A stretch of DNA of 48,943 bases from Paenibacillus thermotolerans (GCF_028745515.1 NZ_JAQZSG010000020.1:52739-101681), one strand, 5' to 3'; positions 7,844 through 17,777 are shown, numbered from the stretch's first letter. Program-made: numbers and translations. The notes: a model not told the origin generated them from the sequence alone.

Positions 7844-8428
7844 ATGAAAATCGAACGGTTGAGCCAAGACAAAATTCGGATTTTCCTAACGTTCGACGAT
7901 TTGACGGAGCGGGGCATCCGGAAGGAAGAACTTTGGCACGAAATTCCGAAGGTGCACGAGCTGTTCAACGATTTAATGGATCACGCTTATACCGAGCTCG
8001 GGTTCGATGCCAGCGGACCGCTGGCCGTTGAAGTATTCGCAATGCCCGCGCAAGGAATGGTCGTGATCGTAACTCGTGGAAAGCCGCACCTGTCCGAGGA
8101 AGACGAAGATACGTTCGAGATGGAGGTAACGCTCGAAGAGAGCGATCTGATATCTTATACGTTCCATGATCTGGAGCACCTGATTTCCGCATCCAAGCAA
8201 ATCGGACCGAATTATACGGATGCCGGTTCTTTGTACTCATATAAAGACAAGTGGATCTTGCAGCTGGAATATGAGGATTCGGAAGAAGAACGTCATTATG
8301 ATAATCTTATCTCCATACTGTCCGAATTTGGAGAACCGAATTCTTTAACCGAAGCCGTTCTTGAGGAATACGGCAAGCTGGTCGTTCGCGAGAACGCGAT
8401 TCAGCTCATTCGCACGAGCTTCGCCTAA
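7844..8428 (+). CDS. mecA: Adaptor protein MecA
   Basis: A 194-residue adaptor that brings substrates to the ClpC unfoldase; in Bacillus the substrates include ComK. The N-terminal target-binding domain MKIERLSQDKIRIFLTFDDLTERGI matches the family closely. An acidic linker follows (EEDEDTFEMEV), then the C-terminal ClpC-binding domain (YTFHDLEHLISASKQI). It is slightly shorter than the 218 residues of B. subtilis MecA, mostly in the linker. The ATG at 7844 has GGAGGATCC 8 nt upstream; the frame is open upstream to 7805 without a ribosome site. It is flanked by its own terminator. Confidence 0.96.
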   Translation: MKIERLSQDKIRIFLTFDDLTERGIRKEELWHEIPKVHELFNDLMDHAYTELGFDASGPLAVEVFAMPAQGMVVIVTRGKPHLSEEDEDTFEMEVTLEESDLISYTFHDLEHLISASKQIGPNYTDAGSLYSYKDKWILQLEYEDSEEERHYDNLISILSEFGEPNSLTEAVLEEYGKLVVRENAIQLIRTSFA

Positions 8429-8456
8429 TAGCTGCGGATTCATCCGCACAAAAGAT

Positions 8457-8500
8457 AAGCATCTTTCAAACCTTACGCGTTTGGCAAGATGCTTTTTCTT
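8457..8500 (+). terminator. Terminator after mecA
   Basis: The arms GCATCTT and AAGATGC, with an inner AAAC/GTTT extension, are followed by TTTTT. Confidence 0.8.
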
Positions 8501-8585
8501 GGCGCGGGAATGATTCTGCCCGGAACGACCGACATTAGGTTTACATCATCCTTTACATAGCCAAAAGAAAATTGACGAGGTGTTT

Positions 8586-9842
8586 ATGGTGTCTGCTAAA
8601 GAAAACCTGAATGTGCTTCAGTCCACTCAAACGGTTATCGCGGAGGCGCTCCAAAAGCTCGGTTATCCGGAAGAAATGTACGAGCTTCTAAAGGAGCCGC
8701 TTCGGGTGCTGACGGTTCGAATTCCGGTACGAATGGATGACGGCAAAATCAAGGTGTTTACAGGCTATCGCGCTCAGCACAACGATGCCGTCGGTCCCAC
8801 GAAGGGCGGAGTACGGTTCCATCCCGGGGTAACCGAGGATGAAGTGAAGGCACTTTCGATATGGATGAGCTTGAAATGCGGCATCGTCGATCTTCCTTAT
8901 GGCGGCGGTAAAGGAGGCATCATTTGCGATCCGAGGGAGATGTCGTTCCGGGAGCTGGAAAGCTTAAGCCGCGGGTATGTACGCGCGATTTCGCAGCTTG
9001 TAGGTCCGTCAAAGGATATTCCAGCCCCCGACGTGATGACGAATTCGCAAATTATGGCGTGGATGTTCGATGAGTACAGCCGGATCCGCGAATTCGACGC
9101 CCCCGGCTTCATTACCGGGAAGCCGCTCGTCTTAGGGGGCTCCATCGGCCGCGAAACCGCGACCGCCAAAGGTGTGACGATCATGATCAACCAAGCGCTC
9201 AGGAAAAAGGGAATTAAGGTTCAGGATGCGCGCGTCATTGTACAGGGCTTCGGGAACGCGGGAAGCTTTTTGGCCAAGTTCATGCACGAAGCGGGCGCAA
9301 AGGTTGTCGGCATTTCCGACGTTTACGGCGCATTGTATGACCCGGACGGGCTCGATATCGAATATTTGCTCGATAAACGGGATTCCTTCGGAACCGTGAC
9401 GAAGCTGTTCGAAAAAACGGCGATCTCCAACGAAGAGCTCTTGATTCAGGAATGCGATATATTAGTTCCCGCAGCGATTGAAAATCAAATCACGCTCGAT
9501 AATGCGAATCAAATAAAAGCGTCGATCATCGTAGAGGCCGCTAACGGGCCAACAACGCTGGAGGCGACGAAAATCGTGACGGAGCGCGGCATTTTGCTCG
9601 TCCCCGACGTGCTGGCCAGCGCCGGCGGCGTCATCGTTTCTTATTTCGAGTGGGTTCAAAATAACCAAGGGTATTACTGGACGGAAGAAGAAGTTCATAC
9701 CAGATTGGAAGATATGATGGTCAAGGGATTCGAGAGCGTATATAATTTATCTGTGTCCCGTAAGGTCGACATGAGGCTTGCCGCATATATGGTCGGCGTT
9801 CGCAAGACGGCGGAAGCCGCCCGTTACCGCGGATGGGTATAG
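8586..9842 (+). CDS. gudB: NAD-dependent glutamate dehydrogenase
   Basis: A 418-residue Glu/Leu/Phe/Val dehydrogenase that interconverts glutamate and 2-oxoglutarate plus ammonia in the cytoplasm. The substrate-binding segment GPTKGGVRFHP and the glycine-rich KCGIVDLPYGGGKGG stretch are intact. The C-terminal Rossmann domain contains VQGFGNAGSFLAKFMHEAGAKVVG, split here by position 215-240. The neighbouring prsW, ypeB and cmk genes match the gudB locus of B. subtilis, so gudB is preferred to rocG. ATG 8586 follows ACGAGG at 5 nt; a GTG two codons earlier is also possible. No inactivating duplication of the kind known in laboratory B. subtilis gudB is evident. Confidence 0.95.
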   Translation: MVSAKENLNVLQSTQTVIAEALQKLGYPEEMYELLKEPLRVLTVRIPVRMDDGKIKVFTGYRAQHNDAVGPTKGGVRFHPGVTEDEVKALSIWMSLKCGIVDLPYGGGKGGIICDPREMSFRELESLSRGYVRAISQLVGPSKDIPAPDVMTNSQIMAWMFDEYSRIREFDAPGFITGKPLVLGGSIGRETATAKGVTIMINQALRKKGIKVQDARVIVQGFGNAGSFLAKFMHEAGAKVVGISDVYGALYDPDGLDIEYLLDKRDSFGTVTKLFEKTAISNEELLIQECDILVPAAIENQITLDNANQIKASIIVEAANGPTTLEATKIVTERGILLVPDVLASAGGVIVSYFEWVQNNQGYYWTEEEVHTRLEDMMVKGFESVYNLSVSRKVDMRLAAYMVGVRKTAEAARYRGWV

Positions 9843-9872
9843 CTTCGATTTTATTAATGAAGGGGGAGCGGA

Positions 9873-10565
9873 ATGGTTTTACTTTCGATGATTGCCGCGG
9901 CCGCCGCGCCGGGGCTCGCTCTGCTCTCCTATATTTACCTGAAGGATAAATATGAGTCGGAGCCGCTGCATTTGGTTGCCAAGCTGTTTGTATTCGGCGC
10001 GCTTTCGGTGGTTCCGGTCATGGTACTGCAGAGAGGGTTTACGCTTTGGTTCGGCGACGACCCTCTTTTCTTTTCGTTCGGCACGACCTCGGCCTTGGAG
10101 GAAGGCGCCAAATGGCTGATCGTGTTAATAGCGGTGTTTCGGCACAGCGAATTTGACGAGCCTTATGACGGGATTGTGTACGCGACAGCCGTATCCTTGG
10201 GATTCGCCACAGCGGAAAATTTGCTGTTCGCGCTTTCCGAGCCGTACTCGCTTAGCACGCTTTTTGTTCGGGCGCTGCTTCCGGTTTCCGGACATGCTTT
10301 GTTCGCGATCGTCATGGGCTATTATTTCGGCCGGGCGAAATTTTTCAAGGATGAACGCGGGAGAAGCTTGGCGTATTCGATTATTTTTCCGGTGTTCTGG
10401 CACGGTTTGTTCGATTTCGTCGTCTTGACGGCAACCACATATTGGGTTTGGCTGATGGTGCCGCTCATGTCGGTGCTTTGGATTCGCGGGCTTGCCAAGA
10501 TGCGCCGGGCGAACCACCATTCCCCGCTGCGTCTCATCCGGCGCGAAGAAGAGTTTAAAACGTAA
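9873..10565 (+). CDS. prsW: PrsW family intramembrane metalloprotease
   Basis: A 230-residue polytopic membrane protease. The conserved residues are E76-E77 (ALEEGAKW), E115 (FATAENLLF), H141 (SGHALFAI), and H177 with D181 (WHGLFDFV). In B. subtilis PrsW performs site-1 cleavage of the anti-sigma factor RsiW, releasing SigW. Whether it acts on the anti-sigma factor at 47559 in this window is an open question. It lies 30 bp after gudB with its own GAAGGGGGA ribosome site and may share that transcript. A clear terminator follows. Confidence 0.93.
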   Translation: MVLLSMIAAAAAPGLALLSYIYLKDKYESEPLHLVAKLFVFGALSVVPVMVLQRGFTLWFGDDPLFFSFGTTSALEEGAKWLIVLIAVFRHSEFDEPYDGIVYATAVSLGFATAENLLFALSEPYSLSTLFVRALLPVSGHALFAIVMGYYFGRAKFFKDERGRSLAYSIIFPVFWHGLFDFVVLTATTYWVWLMVPLMSVLWIRGLAKMRRANHHSPLRLIRREEEFKT

Positions 10566-10604
10566 CCTTGCTGACGATAATGAAGTTGGCAAGGTTTATT
10601 TTTT
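10564..10604 (+). terminator. Terminator after prsW
   Basis: An 8-bp stem (AACCTTGC with GCAAGGTT) around a 17-nt loop is followed by TATTTTTTT. The left arm overlaps the end of the prsW stop codon. Confidence 0.8.
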
Positions 10605-10626
10605 TGCGTCGAGTAGGTGAAAACAT

Positions 10627-10782
10627 ATGGTGAACCGGGTCAAGGTGGCGATTCGGTGCAAAAAATGCGGCGAGCGTTTCGTCCTTCGCGGCAAACGGGA
10701 GAAGGGCGTGATCGACACCGGATTTAAGCGCTGCCTTTGCGACAATGAGAACGATTTTGAAGTCCATGAAGAAAATGTATAA
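10627..10782 (+). CDS. Small four-cysteine protein (zinc-ribbon-like)
   Basis: A 51-residue protein, not recognised. Four cysteines in the pattern C11-x2-C14 ... C36-x-C38 (CKKCG and KRCLC) suggest a small zinc-binding knuckle. The N terminus is basic and the C terminus acidic (NENDFEVHEENV). The ATG at 10627 follows GTAGGTGAAAACAT. It sits between prsW and ypeB, exactly where B. subtilis has the cortex-lytic gene sleB, but shows no resemblance to SleB. Its presence next to ypeB may mean it belongs to the spore programme, but nothing in the sequence proves this. Confidence 0.6.
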   Translation: MVNRVKVAIRCKKCGERFVLRGKREKGVIDTGFKRCLCDNENDFEVHEENV

Positions 10783-10837
10783 CCGGGCTTCCTTCTACGA
10801 AAACTAGCCGTAAGTTTTTGCGGAAGGGAGCAGGCAT

Positions 10838-12208
10838 ATGTATCAGCGGCTTAGCGCTATATTGTTTCCGGTATTCGCGTTATTGTTTGCGGGCACCGCC
10901 ATGTGGGGTTACCAGGAGCATCAGGAAAAAAACAACATTTTGATAAAAGCGGAAAATCAGTATCAGCGGGCGTTTCACGATTTGTCTTATTATATGGATC
11001 AGGTTCATGAGGAGCTGGGCGCTTCGCTCGCCGTCAATTCCAAATCGAAGTTCCATCAGAAAAACTTCGTCAACTTATGGAGACTTACTTCCCAGGCGCA
11101 GTCCGAGGTCAATCAATTGCCTCTCACGCTCATGCCCTTTCATGAGACGGAGCAGCTGCTTGCGAACATCTCAAAATTTTCGTACCGAACGGCGATGAGA
11201 AATTTGGATGAAAAACCGCTTACCTCGGAAGAAACGAAGCTGTTGACCGCATTGTACAAGCACGCGAAGGAAATAAGAACGGACTTGCGCAAAGTTCAAG
11301 AGAAGGTGCTGACGAAGCAACTCCGATGGATGGATGTGGAAACGGCGCTTGCTTCCGGCAACGAAAATTTCGATAACGACATTATTGACGGGTTTCGCCT
11401 AATGAACGACAAGGTGGCGGAATTCGGCAATTTGAACTTCGGTCCGACGACATCGGATCAAAATATGCGTCTGTCGGCCAAATCGTTGTCCGGGCCTGAT
11501 GTAACTGCGGAGCAAGTGAAAAAGAAAGCGGCGGAATTTTTACGAACGAGAGACACAGGCCGGATGAAGGTGGTCGAAAACGGCGCGCAAACCGATTTTC
11601 CGACCTATAGCGTTACTTTGGACGCGGACGGGCACGATAGCCCGATTCAGCTCGATTATACGAAAAAAGGCGGCAAGCTCATTTACTATTTGACGTCGCG
11701 CAGCGTGCACGGCAAACGGTTGTCGGCCGACCAGGCGGCAATGCGTGCCCAGCAGTTTCTGCGGGAGAACGGATACGAAAGTATGCGTCCGATCAGCTTC
11801 GATGAATATGAAAATGTAGCAAGCATTGCCTTCGCCAGAGTCATGAACGACATAACGATTTATCCGGACAAGCTGTCGGTGAAGGTTGCTTTGGATAACG
11901 GACAAATTACGGGATTGTCCGCCGGAGATATGCTGTACCATACGAAGGAACGAAAGCTCGCGAAGCCGACGCTTTCGAAAGAAGAGGCGGCCGCCATGCT
12001 GAACCCGAACTTCAAGATTGCAGACCAGTCGCTCGCGCTGATCGACAACGATCTGGATGAAGAAGTGCTCTGCTACGAGTTTCGCGGAAGCATCAACGGC
12101 GAACAATATCGCATTTATTTGAACGCAGACTCGGGCTATGAGGAAAAGATCGAGCGCATTCGAGGCGCAGAGACCGATGCCGGCACAGGAAAACAACAAA
12201 ATAAGTAA
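10838..12208 (+). CDS. ypeB: Germination protein YpeB
   Basis: A 456-residue spore inner-membrane protein. An N-terminal uncleaved segment (LFPVFALLFAGTAMWGY) anchors it; residues about 35-215 are helical. The C-terminal half contains three PepSY-type units, starting near DVTAEQVKKKAAEFL, LSADQAAMRAQQFL and LSKEEAAAML. YpeB is known to partner the cortex-lytic enzyme SleB, each stabilising the other in the dormant spore. Here sleB is not adjacent and must be elsewhere or absent. The ATG has GGAAGGGAG upstream, and a terminator follows the stop. Confidence 0.95.
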   Translation: MYQRLSAILFPVFALLFAGTAMWGYQEHQEKNNILIKAENQYQRAFHDLSYYMDQVHEELGASLAVNSKSKFHQKNFVNLWRLTSQAQSEVNQLPLTLMPFHETEQLLANISKFSYRTAMRNLDEKPLTSEETKLLTALYKHAKEIRTDLRKVQEKVLTKQLRWMDVETALASGNENFDNDIIDGFRLMNDKVAEFGNLNFGPTTSDQNMRLSAKSLSGPDVTAEQVKKKAAEFLRTRDTGRMKVVENGAQTDFPTYSVTLDADGHDSPIQLDYTKKGGKLIYYLTSRSVHGKRLSADQAAMRAQQFLRENGYESMRPISFDEYENVASIAFARVMNDITIYPDKLSVKVALDNGQITGLSAGDMLYHTKERKLAKPTLSKEEAAAMLNPNFKIADQSLALIDNDLDEEVLCYEFRGSINGEQYRIYLNADSGYEEKIERIRGAETDAGTGKQQNK

Positions 12209-12213
12209 CATCG

Positions 12214-12252
12214 AAGCGCTTGCGGCTGTTGGCCGTACGCGCTTTTTTCTTC
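12214..12252 (+). terminator. Terminator after ypeB
   Basis: A two-part stem (AAGCGC and GCGGC pairing with GCCG and GCGCTT) is followed by TTTTTTCTT. Confidence 0.7.
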
Positions 12253-12334
12253 TTCCGCTCCGGGCATTCCGTTGATATAATGGATATCATCATAGGTCTT
12301 AAGAAGCAAATACGGCGTGAAAGGAAGGGGACAC

Positions 12335-12982
12335 ATGAAAATCAATCAAACGCTTCAATTCCAGGTTGCGTCCCCTGATGAAGAGGAAGCCGGGAAAGAA
12401 TATAAGTCCCGCATAGCCGATTTGGATGACGAGCACTTGTATATGGAAATACCGATTGATGTCCAAACGGGAAAGCTGAAAAGGCTTGAAATCGGCGATC
12501 AATTGGCCGTTCATTTCATAACCGAGGGCGGGGTCAAAAATTTCTTCGAATCCGAAGTGATCGGTTTTACCCAAGACGTAATTCGTTTGGTCGCCATACG
12601 AAAGCCCGAGCCGAACGCGATTACCCGCACTCAGCGGAGAACGTTTCTCCGTGTGGCGGCGCAGCTGGAAATCGCCGCGAAAATCGGAGAGCACCTTCAG
12701 TTTCTAGCGTTAACGGAGGACGTAGGCGGAGGAGGCGTGTCCTTCCTGTGCGACGATCATATTCCGCTGAAGGTAAACGATTTGTTAAGCTGCTGGCTGC
12801 TCGTTCCTTACCGCAACGGCTCCGTCGAGCATGCGCAATTCAAAGGGGAAATCGTTCGGGTTAAAAACCAAGAAGGCGGCAAGCAGCTGGTCATGATGCG
12901 CTTTGCCGACATCGCGCAAGCCGAGCAGCAAAAGATCATTCGATACGCGTTCGAACGACAGCTCGATTTCCGGAAAAAATAA
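12335..12982 (+). CDS. ypfA: PilZ-domain flagellar brake protein (YpfA/MotI type)
   Basis: A 215-residue protein with an N-terminal YcgR-like domain (1-95) and a C-terminal PilZ domain. The c-di-GMP motif R102-x3-R106 (RTFLR) is intact. The second motif is DVGGGG at 129-134, where glycine replaces the usual Ser/Ala; binding may still occur. In B. subtilis YpfA/MotI binds c-di-GMP and slows the flagellar stator. ATG 12335 with GAAGGGGACAC is chosen over an upstream GTG at 12317. The position between ypeB and cmk is conserved with Bacillus. Confidence 0.9.
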   Translation: MKINQTLQFQVASPDEEEAGKEYKSRIADLDDEHLYMEIPIDVQTGKLKRLEIGDQLAVHFITEGGVKNFFESEVIGFTQDVIRLVAIRKPEPNAITRTQRRTFLRVAAQLEIAAKIGEHLQFLALTEDVGGGGVSFLCDDHIPLKVNDLLSCWLLVPYRNGSVEHAQFKGEIVRVKNQEGGKQLVMMRFADIAQAEQQKIIRYAFERQLDFRKK

Positions 12983-13054
12983 TCGTACGCGCGCGAATAG
13001 TTTTTCCGTTCCTGAGCATACTACCGGCAAAAACGGCGAATTGGCGGGAATCGG

Positions 13055-13291
13055 ATGGAGATGCGGGAATATGAAGACACGCGCTGCGGCCGGCGCAGCG
13101 CAAGAAGCGAAGCCGACGAATACAGCGATCGGTTTATTCGGCTGTGCGAGCCTGTGGAGCGATTTATCGTTCGCTCGATCGTAACGCTTGCCGTGCTGCT
13201 GGTGTTGTCCCAGTTGCTGCTGGCCGCAGGCGGCATCAGACATGCGGTTTCTCCGACCGATCGGGCGGAAGGCGTGCCTTTATCGGAATAA
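13055..13291 (+). CDS. ypfB: Small membrane protein, YpfB-like (DUF5359)
   Basis: A 78-residue protein with a charged, Arg/Glu-rich first half and one hydrophobic segment at residues 40-58 (SIVTLAVLLVLSQLLLAAGG). The identification with YpfB rests mainly on its position between ypfA and cmk, plus a similar size and hydropathy. ATG 13055 has GCGGGA 5 nt upstream; an in-frame ATG at 13061 is an alternative. Function is unknown in the family. Confidence 0.65.
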   Translation: MEMREYEDTRCGRRSARSEADEYSDRFIRLCEPVERFIVRSIVTLAVLLVLSQLLLAAGGIRHAVSPTDRAEGVPLSE

Positions 13292-13302
13292 TGTGTTATA
13301 CT
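13274..13302 (+). promoter_or_regulatory. Candidate extended -10 promoter for cmk
   Basis: TATACT at 13297-13302 is preceded by TGT, giving an extended -10, with a weak -35 (GTGCCT, 13274-13279) at 17 nt. A transcript starting near 13309 would meet the hairpin at 13319-13338 before reaching cmk. Confidence 0.4.
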
Positions 13303-13318
13303 GAAGGCGGTTCGAACG

Positions 13319-13338
13319 CAGGCCTAGCCTGCTTTTTT
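13319..13338 (+). terminator. Terminator-like hairpin ahead of cmk
   Basis: The arms GCAGGC and GCCTGC, with a CTA loop, are followed by TTTTTT. It may end the ypfA-ypfB transcript or act as an attenuator inside the cmk leader. Confidence 0.75.
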
Positions 13339-13360
13339 GTTGACGAAAGGAAGTAGCCGC

Positions 13361-14068
13361 TTGAATTTACATATTGCATCCAAGATTAATGTCGCTATTG
13401 ACGGGCCGGCGGGCGCCGGGAAAAGCACGGTCGCCCGTTTGGTCGCTTCCAGGCTCGGTTACGTGTATGTCGACACCGGGGCAATGTATCGAGCCGTAAC
13501 GCTGAAGGCGCTTCGGAACAACGTCCCGGCCGAGAAAGCCGACGAGCTGGTCGCGCTGGCGGAAGGAACGGATCTTCGTCTCGTTGCGGAGCCGGACGGT
13601 CAGCATGTGCTGATGGACGGTGAGGACGTGACGAAGGAAATACGCTCCTCCGAGGTTACCGCGAGCGTTTCCGCCGTTTCGGCGGTTGCGCCGTTGCGCA
13701 GCGTGCTGGTGAAACTGCAGAAGAAGATGGCGCAAAGCAAAGGCGTCGTAATGGACGGGCGGGATATCGGCACGAACGTGCTGCCTGACGCCGAGGTGAA
13801 GGTGTTCTTGACGGCGAGTGCGCGCATCCGCGCGGAGCGCCGCTATCAAGAAATATCCGAACAAGAGCGGCGTAACGTAACGATCGAATCGCTCATGGAA
13901 TCGATCGTCCGGCGCGACAATCACGATTCGCAGCGCGAGGCGTCTCCTCTGCGCAAGGCGGAGGATGCGGTGGAGATCGATACGTCCGAGCTCAATATCG
14001 AAGAAGTGGCTGAACGCATTTTGGATTTGTGCGACTCCTTATTAAAGGGGGGAGACCCCGTTGTATAA
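13361..14068 (+). CDS. cmk: Cytidylate kinase
   Basis: A 235-residue kinase that phosphorylates CMP and dCMP with ATP. The Walker A loop GPAGAGKST lies at residues 15-23, followed by YVDTGAMYRAVTLKAL. The CMP-binding region DGRDIGTNVLPDAEVKVFLTAS is at about 128-150, and the lid holds RRYQEISEQ. TTG 13361 has AAAGGAAG at a good distance; an in-frame TTG at 13337 falls inside the hairpin and is rejected. The next gene starts 8 bp before its stop, so plsC is translationally coupled, as in related genomes. Confidence 0.96.
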   Translation: MNLHIASKINVAIDGPAGAGKSTVARLVASRLGYVYVDTGAMYRAVTLKALRNNVPAEKADELVALAEGTDLRLVAEPDGQHVLMDGEDVTKEIRSSEVTASVSAVSAVAPLRSVLVKLQKKMAQSKGVVMDGRDIGTNVLPDAEVKVFLTASARIRAERRYQEISEQERRNVTIESLMESIVRRDNHDSQREASPLRKAEDAVEIDTSELNIEEVAERILDLCDSLLKGGDPVV

Positions 14069-14636
14069 AATCGCGCAAGTCGTGCTCCGCATCATCTTTT
14101 GGCTGCTGTTCCGCTTGAAGGCGGTCGGAGCCGGAAATATACCGATGTCGGGGCCGGTCATCGTGTGCTGCAATCACCGCAATTTGCTGGATCCGCCGAT
14201 CGTAGGATGCCCTCTGCCGAGGAAGATGCGGTTTATGGCGAAGGCGGAGCTGTTCAAAGTACCGGTCTTTTCGCAAATTATTCGTTATTTCGGCGCTTTT
14301 CCCGTAAAACGCGGCGGCATGAGCAAGGAAACGATCAAGACGACGCTGAACCTGCTTAGAGATAATCAAGTGCTTTGCATCTTTCCGGAGGGCAGCCGAA
14401 ACGCCGATTTGGGCGAAGGCAAGAAAGGGGCCGCGACGTTCGCGATCCGCACCAATGCCATGATTCTGCCAGCGGCAATCATCGGCAACTACAAGCTTTT
14501 TCGTCCGCTGAAGGTCGTTTACGGGCAGCCCTTCTATGTAACGCCGCCCGAACATTTGCCGGCCGCCGAACAGCTTGAAGCGGCGACAGAGCAAATTATG
14601 GCTTCAATCCGCGAATTGATTGAACGCCATTCTTAA
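14061..14636 (+). CDS. plsC: 1-acyl-sn-glycerol-3-phosphate acyltransferase
   Basis: A 191-residue membrane-associated enzyme that acylates lysophosphatidic acid to phosphatidic acid. The catalytic HX4D motif is N-H39-RNLL-D44. The substrate-binding motif FPEGSR is at 108-113, and the N terminus is hydrophobic (VVLRIIFWLLF). The start is TTG, overlapping cmk by 8 bp. Together with plsY and gpsA farther on, the window holds three steps of phospholipid precursor synthesis. Confidence 0.95.
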   Translation: MYKIAQVVLRIIFWLLFRLKAVGAGNIPMSGPVIVCCNHRNLLDPPIVGCPLPRKMRFMAKAELFKVPVFSQIIRYFGAFPVKRGGMSKETIKTTLNLLRDNQVLCIFPEGSRNADLGEGKKGAATFAIRTNAMILPAAIIGNYKLFRPLKVVYGQPFYVTPPEHLPAAEQLEAATEQIMASIRELIERHS

Positions 14637-14669
14637 TTTCCGATGTCCTAATACCTTACGTCCGCACAA

Positions 14670-14698
14670 TTGATTCAAGTGTATGGAAATGGTATTTT
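14670..14698 (+). promoter_or_regulatory. Candidate sigma-A promoter of the S1 gene
   Basis: TTGATT (14670-14675) and TATTTT (14693-14698) are separated by 17 nt, about 55 bp ahead of the start codon. A second TATACT lies just downstream. Confidence 0.4.
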
Positions 14699-14753
14699 GG
14701 ATTTATACTACACACATCAAAATGTTCTGTTGGAGACTGAGGAGGTTATCGTA

Positions 14754-15974
14754 ATGACGGAAGAAACGAAGGTAAACGGAAACGGAGAAGAAACCGCGGA
14801 AACGGTTGATATGGCGGGTGTGTCGACGATAAAGAAAGGCGATATCGTAACGGGAACCGTCGTGAAGGTAGAAAACAATCAAGCATTTGTCGATATCGGT
14901 TATAAATACGACGGAACGATTCCTCTCCGCGAAATTTCTTCGGTTCCTATTGAAAATATCGGGGATGCCGTTCAATTGGGCCAAGAGGTTACTTGCAAGG
15001 TGCTTGGCATTAACGACGAGAAAGAAGTTTTGACTCTTTCCAAGCGCCAAGTAGAAGGCGAGAAGGCTTGGGAGCAAATGCAAGAGTACCTCGACAAAGG
15101 CGAAGCGTTCGAAGCGAAAGTCGTGGACGCCGTGAAAGGCGGCCTCGTAGTCGACGTAGGCGTGCGCGGATTCATTCCGGCATCCATGGTAGAACGCCAC
15201 TTCGTAGAAGACTTCAGCGGATACAAAGGCCGTACGCTGAAGCTGAAAGTACGCGAAATCGACAAGGCCAACAATAAGTTGATCTTGTCGCACAAAGACG
15301 TTCTTGAAGAACAATATCAAGCAACGAAGAAGCAAGTGCTCGAAAGCTTGAAGCCGGATCAAATCATCGAAGGCACGGTTCAACGCCTGACTCCGTTCGG
15401 CGCGTTCGTCGATGTTGGCGGCGTGGACGGCCTTGTGCACGTGTCCGAAATTTCGTGGCAGCATGTCGATAAGCCTTCCGACGCGGTAAAAGAAGGCGAC
15501 AAAGTAAAAGTGAAAGTATTGAAGGTCGATCCGGAGAACGATCGTATTTCGCTGAGCATGAAAGCGGCTCAACCGGGTCCTTGGGATCAAGCGGCCGATC
15601 AATTCCATGTCGGAGATATTGTCAAAGGCACCGTGAGACGCCTTGTCGACTTCGGCGCATTCGTGGAAGTCGCTCCGGGAGTGGAAGGTCTCGTTCACGT
15701 ATCGCAAATTGCGCACCGCCGCATCGGCACGCCGCACGAAGTGCTGAAGGAAGGCCAAGAAGTGAATGTGAAGGTGCTTGACGTCAATATCGGCGAAAAA
15801 CGGATTTCCCTCAGCATTAAAGAGACGGAAGAGGCTCCCGAGCAGCCGGCCCGCGAAGAGCGCGAACGTGCTCCAAGAGCTCCGAGACAGCCGAAGGTTG
15901 ACATTCCGGAGAGCCAAAGCCTGAACCTTACGCTCGGCGAACGCTTCGGCGACAAATTGAGCAAGCTGAAATAA
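14754..15974 (+). CDS. rpsA: 30S ribosomal protein S1-like (YpfD)
   Basis: A 406-residue RNA-binding protein with four S1 domains at about 28-97, 115-181, 200-270 and 285-356. The last two are the most canonical (FGAFVDVGGVDGLVHVSEIS and FGAFVEVAPGVEGLVHVSQI). Gram-positive S1 proteins have four domains rather than the six of E. coli and are not strictly needed for initiation. A charged tail rich in Glu, Arg and Pro follows (AREERERAPRAPRQPK). ATG 14754 has a perfect GGAGG 8 nt upstream; the open frame before it is leader. Confidence 0.95.
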   Translation: MTEETKVNGNGEETAETVDMAGVSTIKKGDIVTGTVVKVENNQAFVDIGYKYDGTIPLREISSVPIENIGDAVQLGQEVTCKVLGINDEKEVLTLSKRQVEGEKAWEQMQEYLDKGEAFEAKVVDAVKGGLVVDVGVRGFIPASMVERHFVEDFSGYKGRTLKLKVREIDKANNKLILSHKDVLEEQYQATKKQVLESLKPDQIIEGTVQRLTPFGAFVDVGGVDGLVHVSEISWQHVDKPSDAVKEGDKVKVKVLKVDPENDRISLSMKAAQPGPWDQAADQFHVGDIVKGTVRRLVDFGAFVEVAPGVEGLVHVSQIAHRRIGTPHEVLKEGQEVNVKVLDVNIGEKRISLSIKETEEAPEQPAREERERAPRAPRQPKVDIPESQSLNLTLGERFGDKLSKLK

Positions 15975-15981
15975 AGATTAA

Positions 15982-17070
<1,089 letters not shown>

Positions 17071-17150
17071 AAGGGACACTTCCGTCCGATACTAAAATAT
17101 ATTTCCTGATTGTCATGATGGAGGATATTTGTATCGGAGGAGGGGGGCGC

Positions 17151-17777
17151 ATGAACGCCGGCTATCTTTCCTATATTGCTCTGATTGTTACGGCCATCCT
17201 CCATTGGAGCGGCTGGAGGGGCGTTGCGGACGACCGTTTTTCCAATCGGCAGATTGCTTTGTTCTTGTGCTTGTGGTTCGCTTGCTCACTTGTATGCTGG
17301 AAATCGGGCATCGGCTCGGGCACTCTTGTCTACCTCCCGCTTATGCTGCTGGTTTCCGTTGTCTGGGCAAGTGCGAGCGCTTTGCACGAGCGTGTTTCGA
17401 TGGTTGCATTCGGCATGCTGCTCGGCGCGGTTTATTCGCTGATCGAACGGATTCATGCGGTCGATCCTTTTCTGCTGTTCGTCCACCCGCTGTTTCATCC
17501 GGCATTGATCGTCGCGGCGCTTACCGTCGGATACAGCCGCAAAGGCGTCGTGCAGCTGGCCATCGTTTCGGTTGCGCTGATCGTGAACGATACTTATATG
17601 GCGATGTTTTATCAGGAATATACGACTCCTGAACTCGGCTCCCGATCGTTTCAGGACGAATGGTGGCTGGCCGCAGGGCTGACTCGAATGTCTTCCTGGA
17701 TGTACGGCGGGCTTTGGGCTTCGGCGAATGCGGCAGCCGGAAAGCTGCTGCGAATCAAAGGCGGAAGGCGGACGTAG
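17151..17777 (+). CDS. yphA: YphA family membrane protein
   Basis: A 208-residue polytopic membrane protein with about six hydrophobic segments, among them [45 protein letters not shown] and [15 protein letters not shown]. No catalytic motif is visible. Assignment to YphA is based on its position between fni and der and on size and topology. ATG 17151 follows a very strong GGAGGAGGGGGG site. Confidence 0.75.
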   Translation: MNAGYLSYIALIVTAILHWSGWRGVADDRFSNRQIALFLCLWFACSLVCWKSGIGSGTLVYLPLMLLVSVVWASASALHERVSMVAFGMLLGAVYSLIERIHAVDPFLLFVHPLFHPALIVAALTVGYSRKGVVQLAIVSVALIVNDTYMAMFYQEYTTPELGSRSFQDEWWLAAGLTRMSSWMYGGLWASANAAAGKLLRIKGGRRT

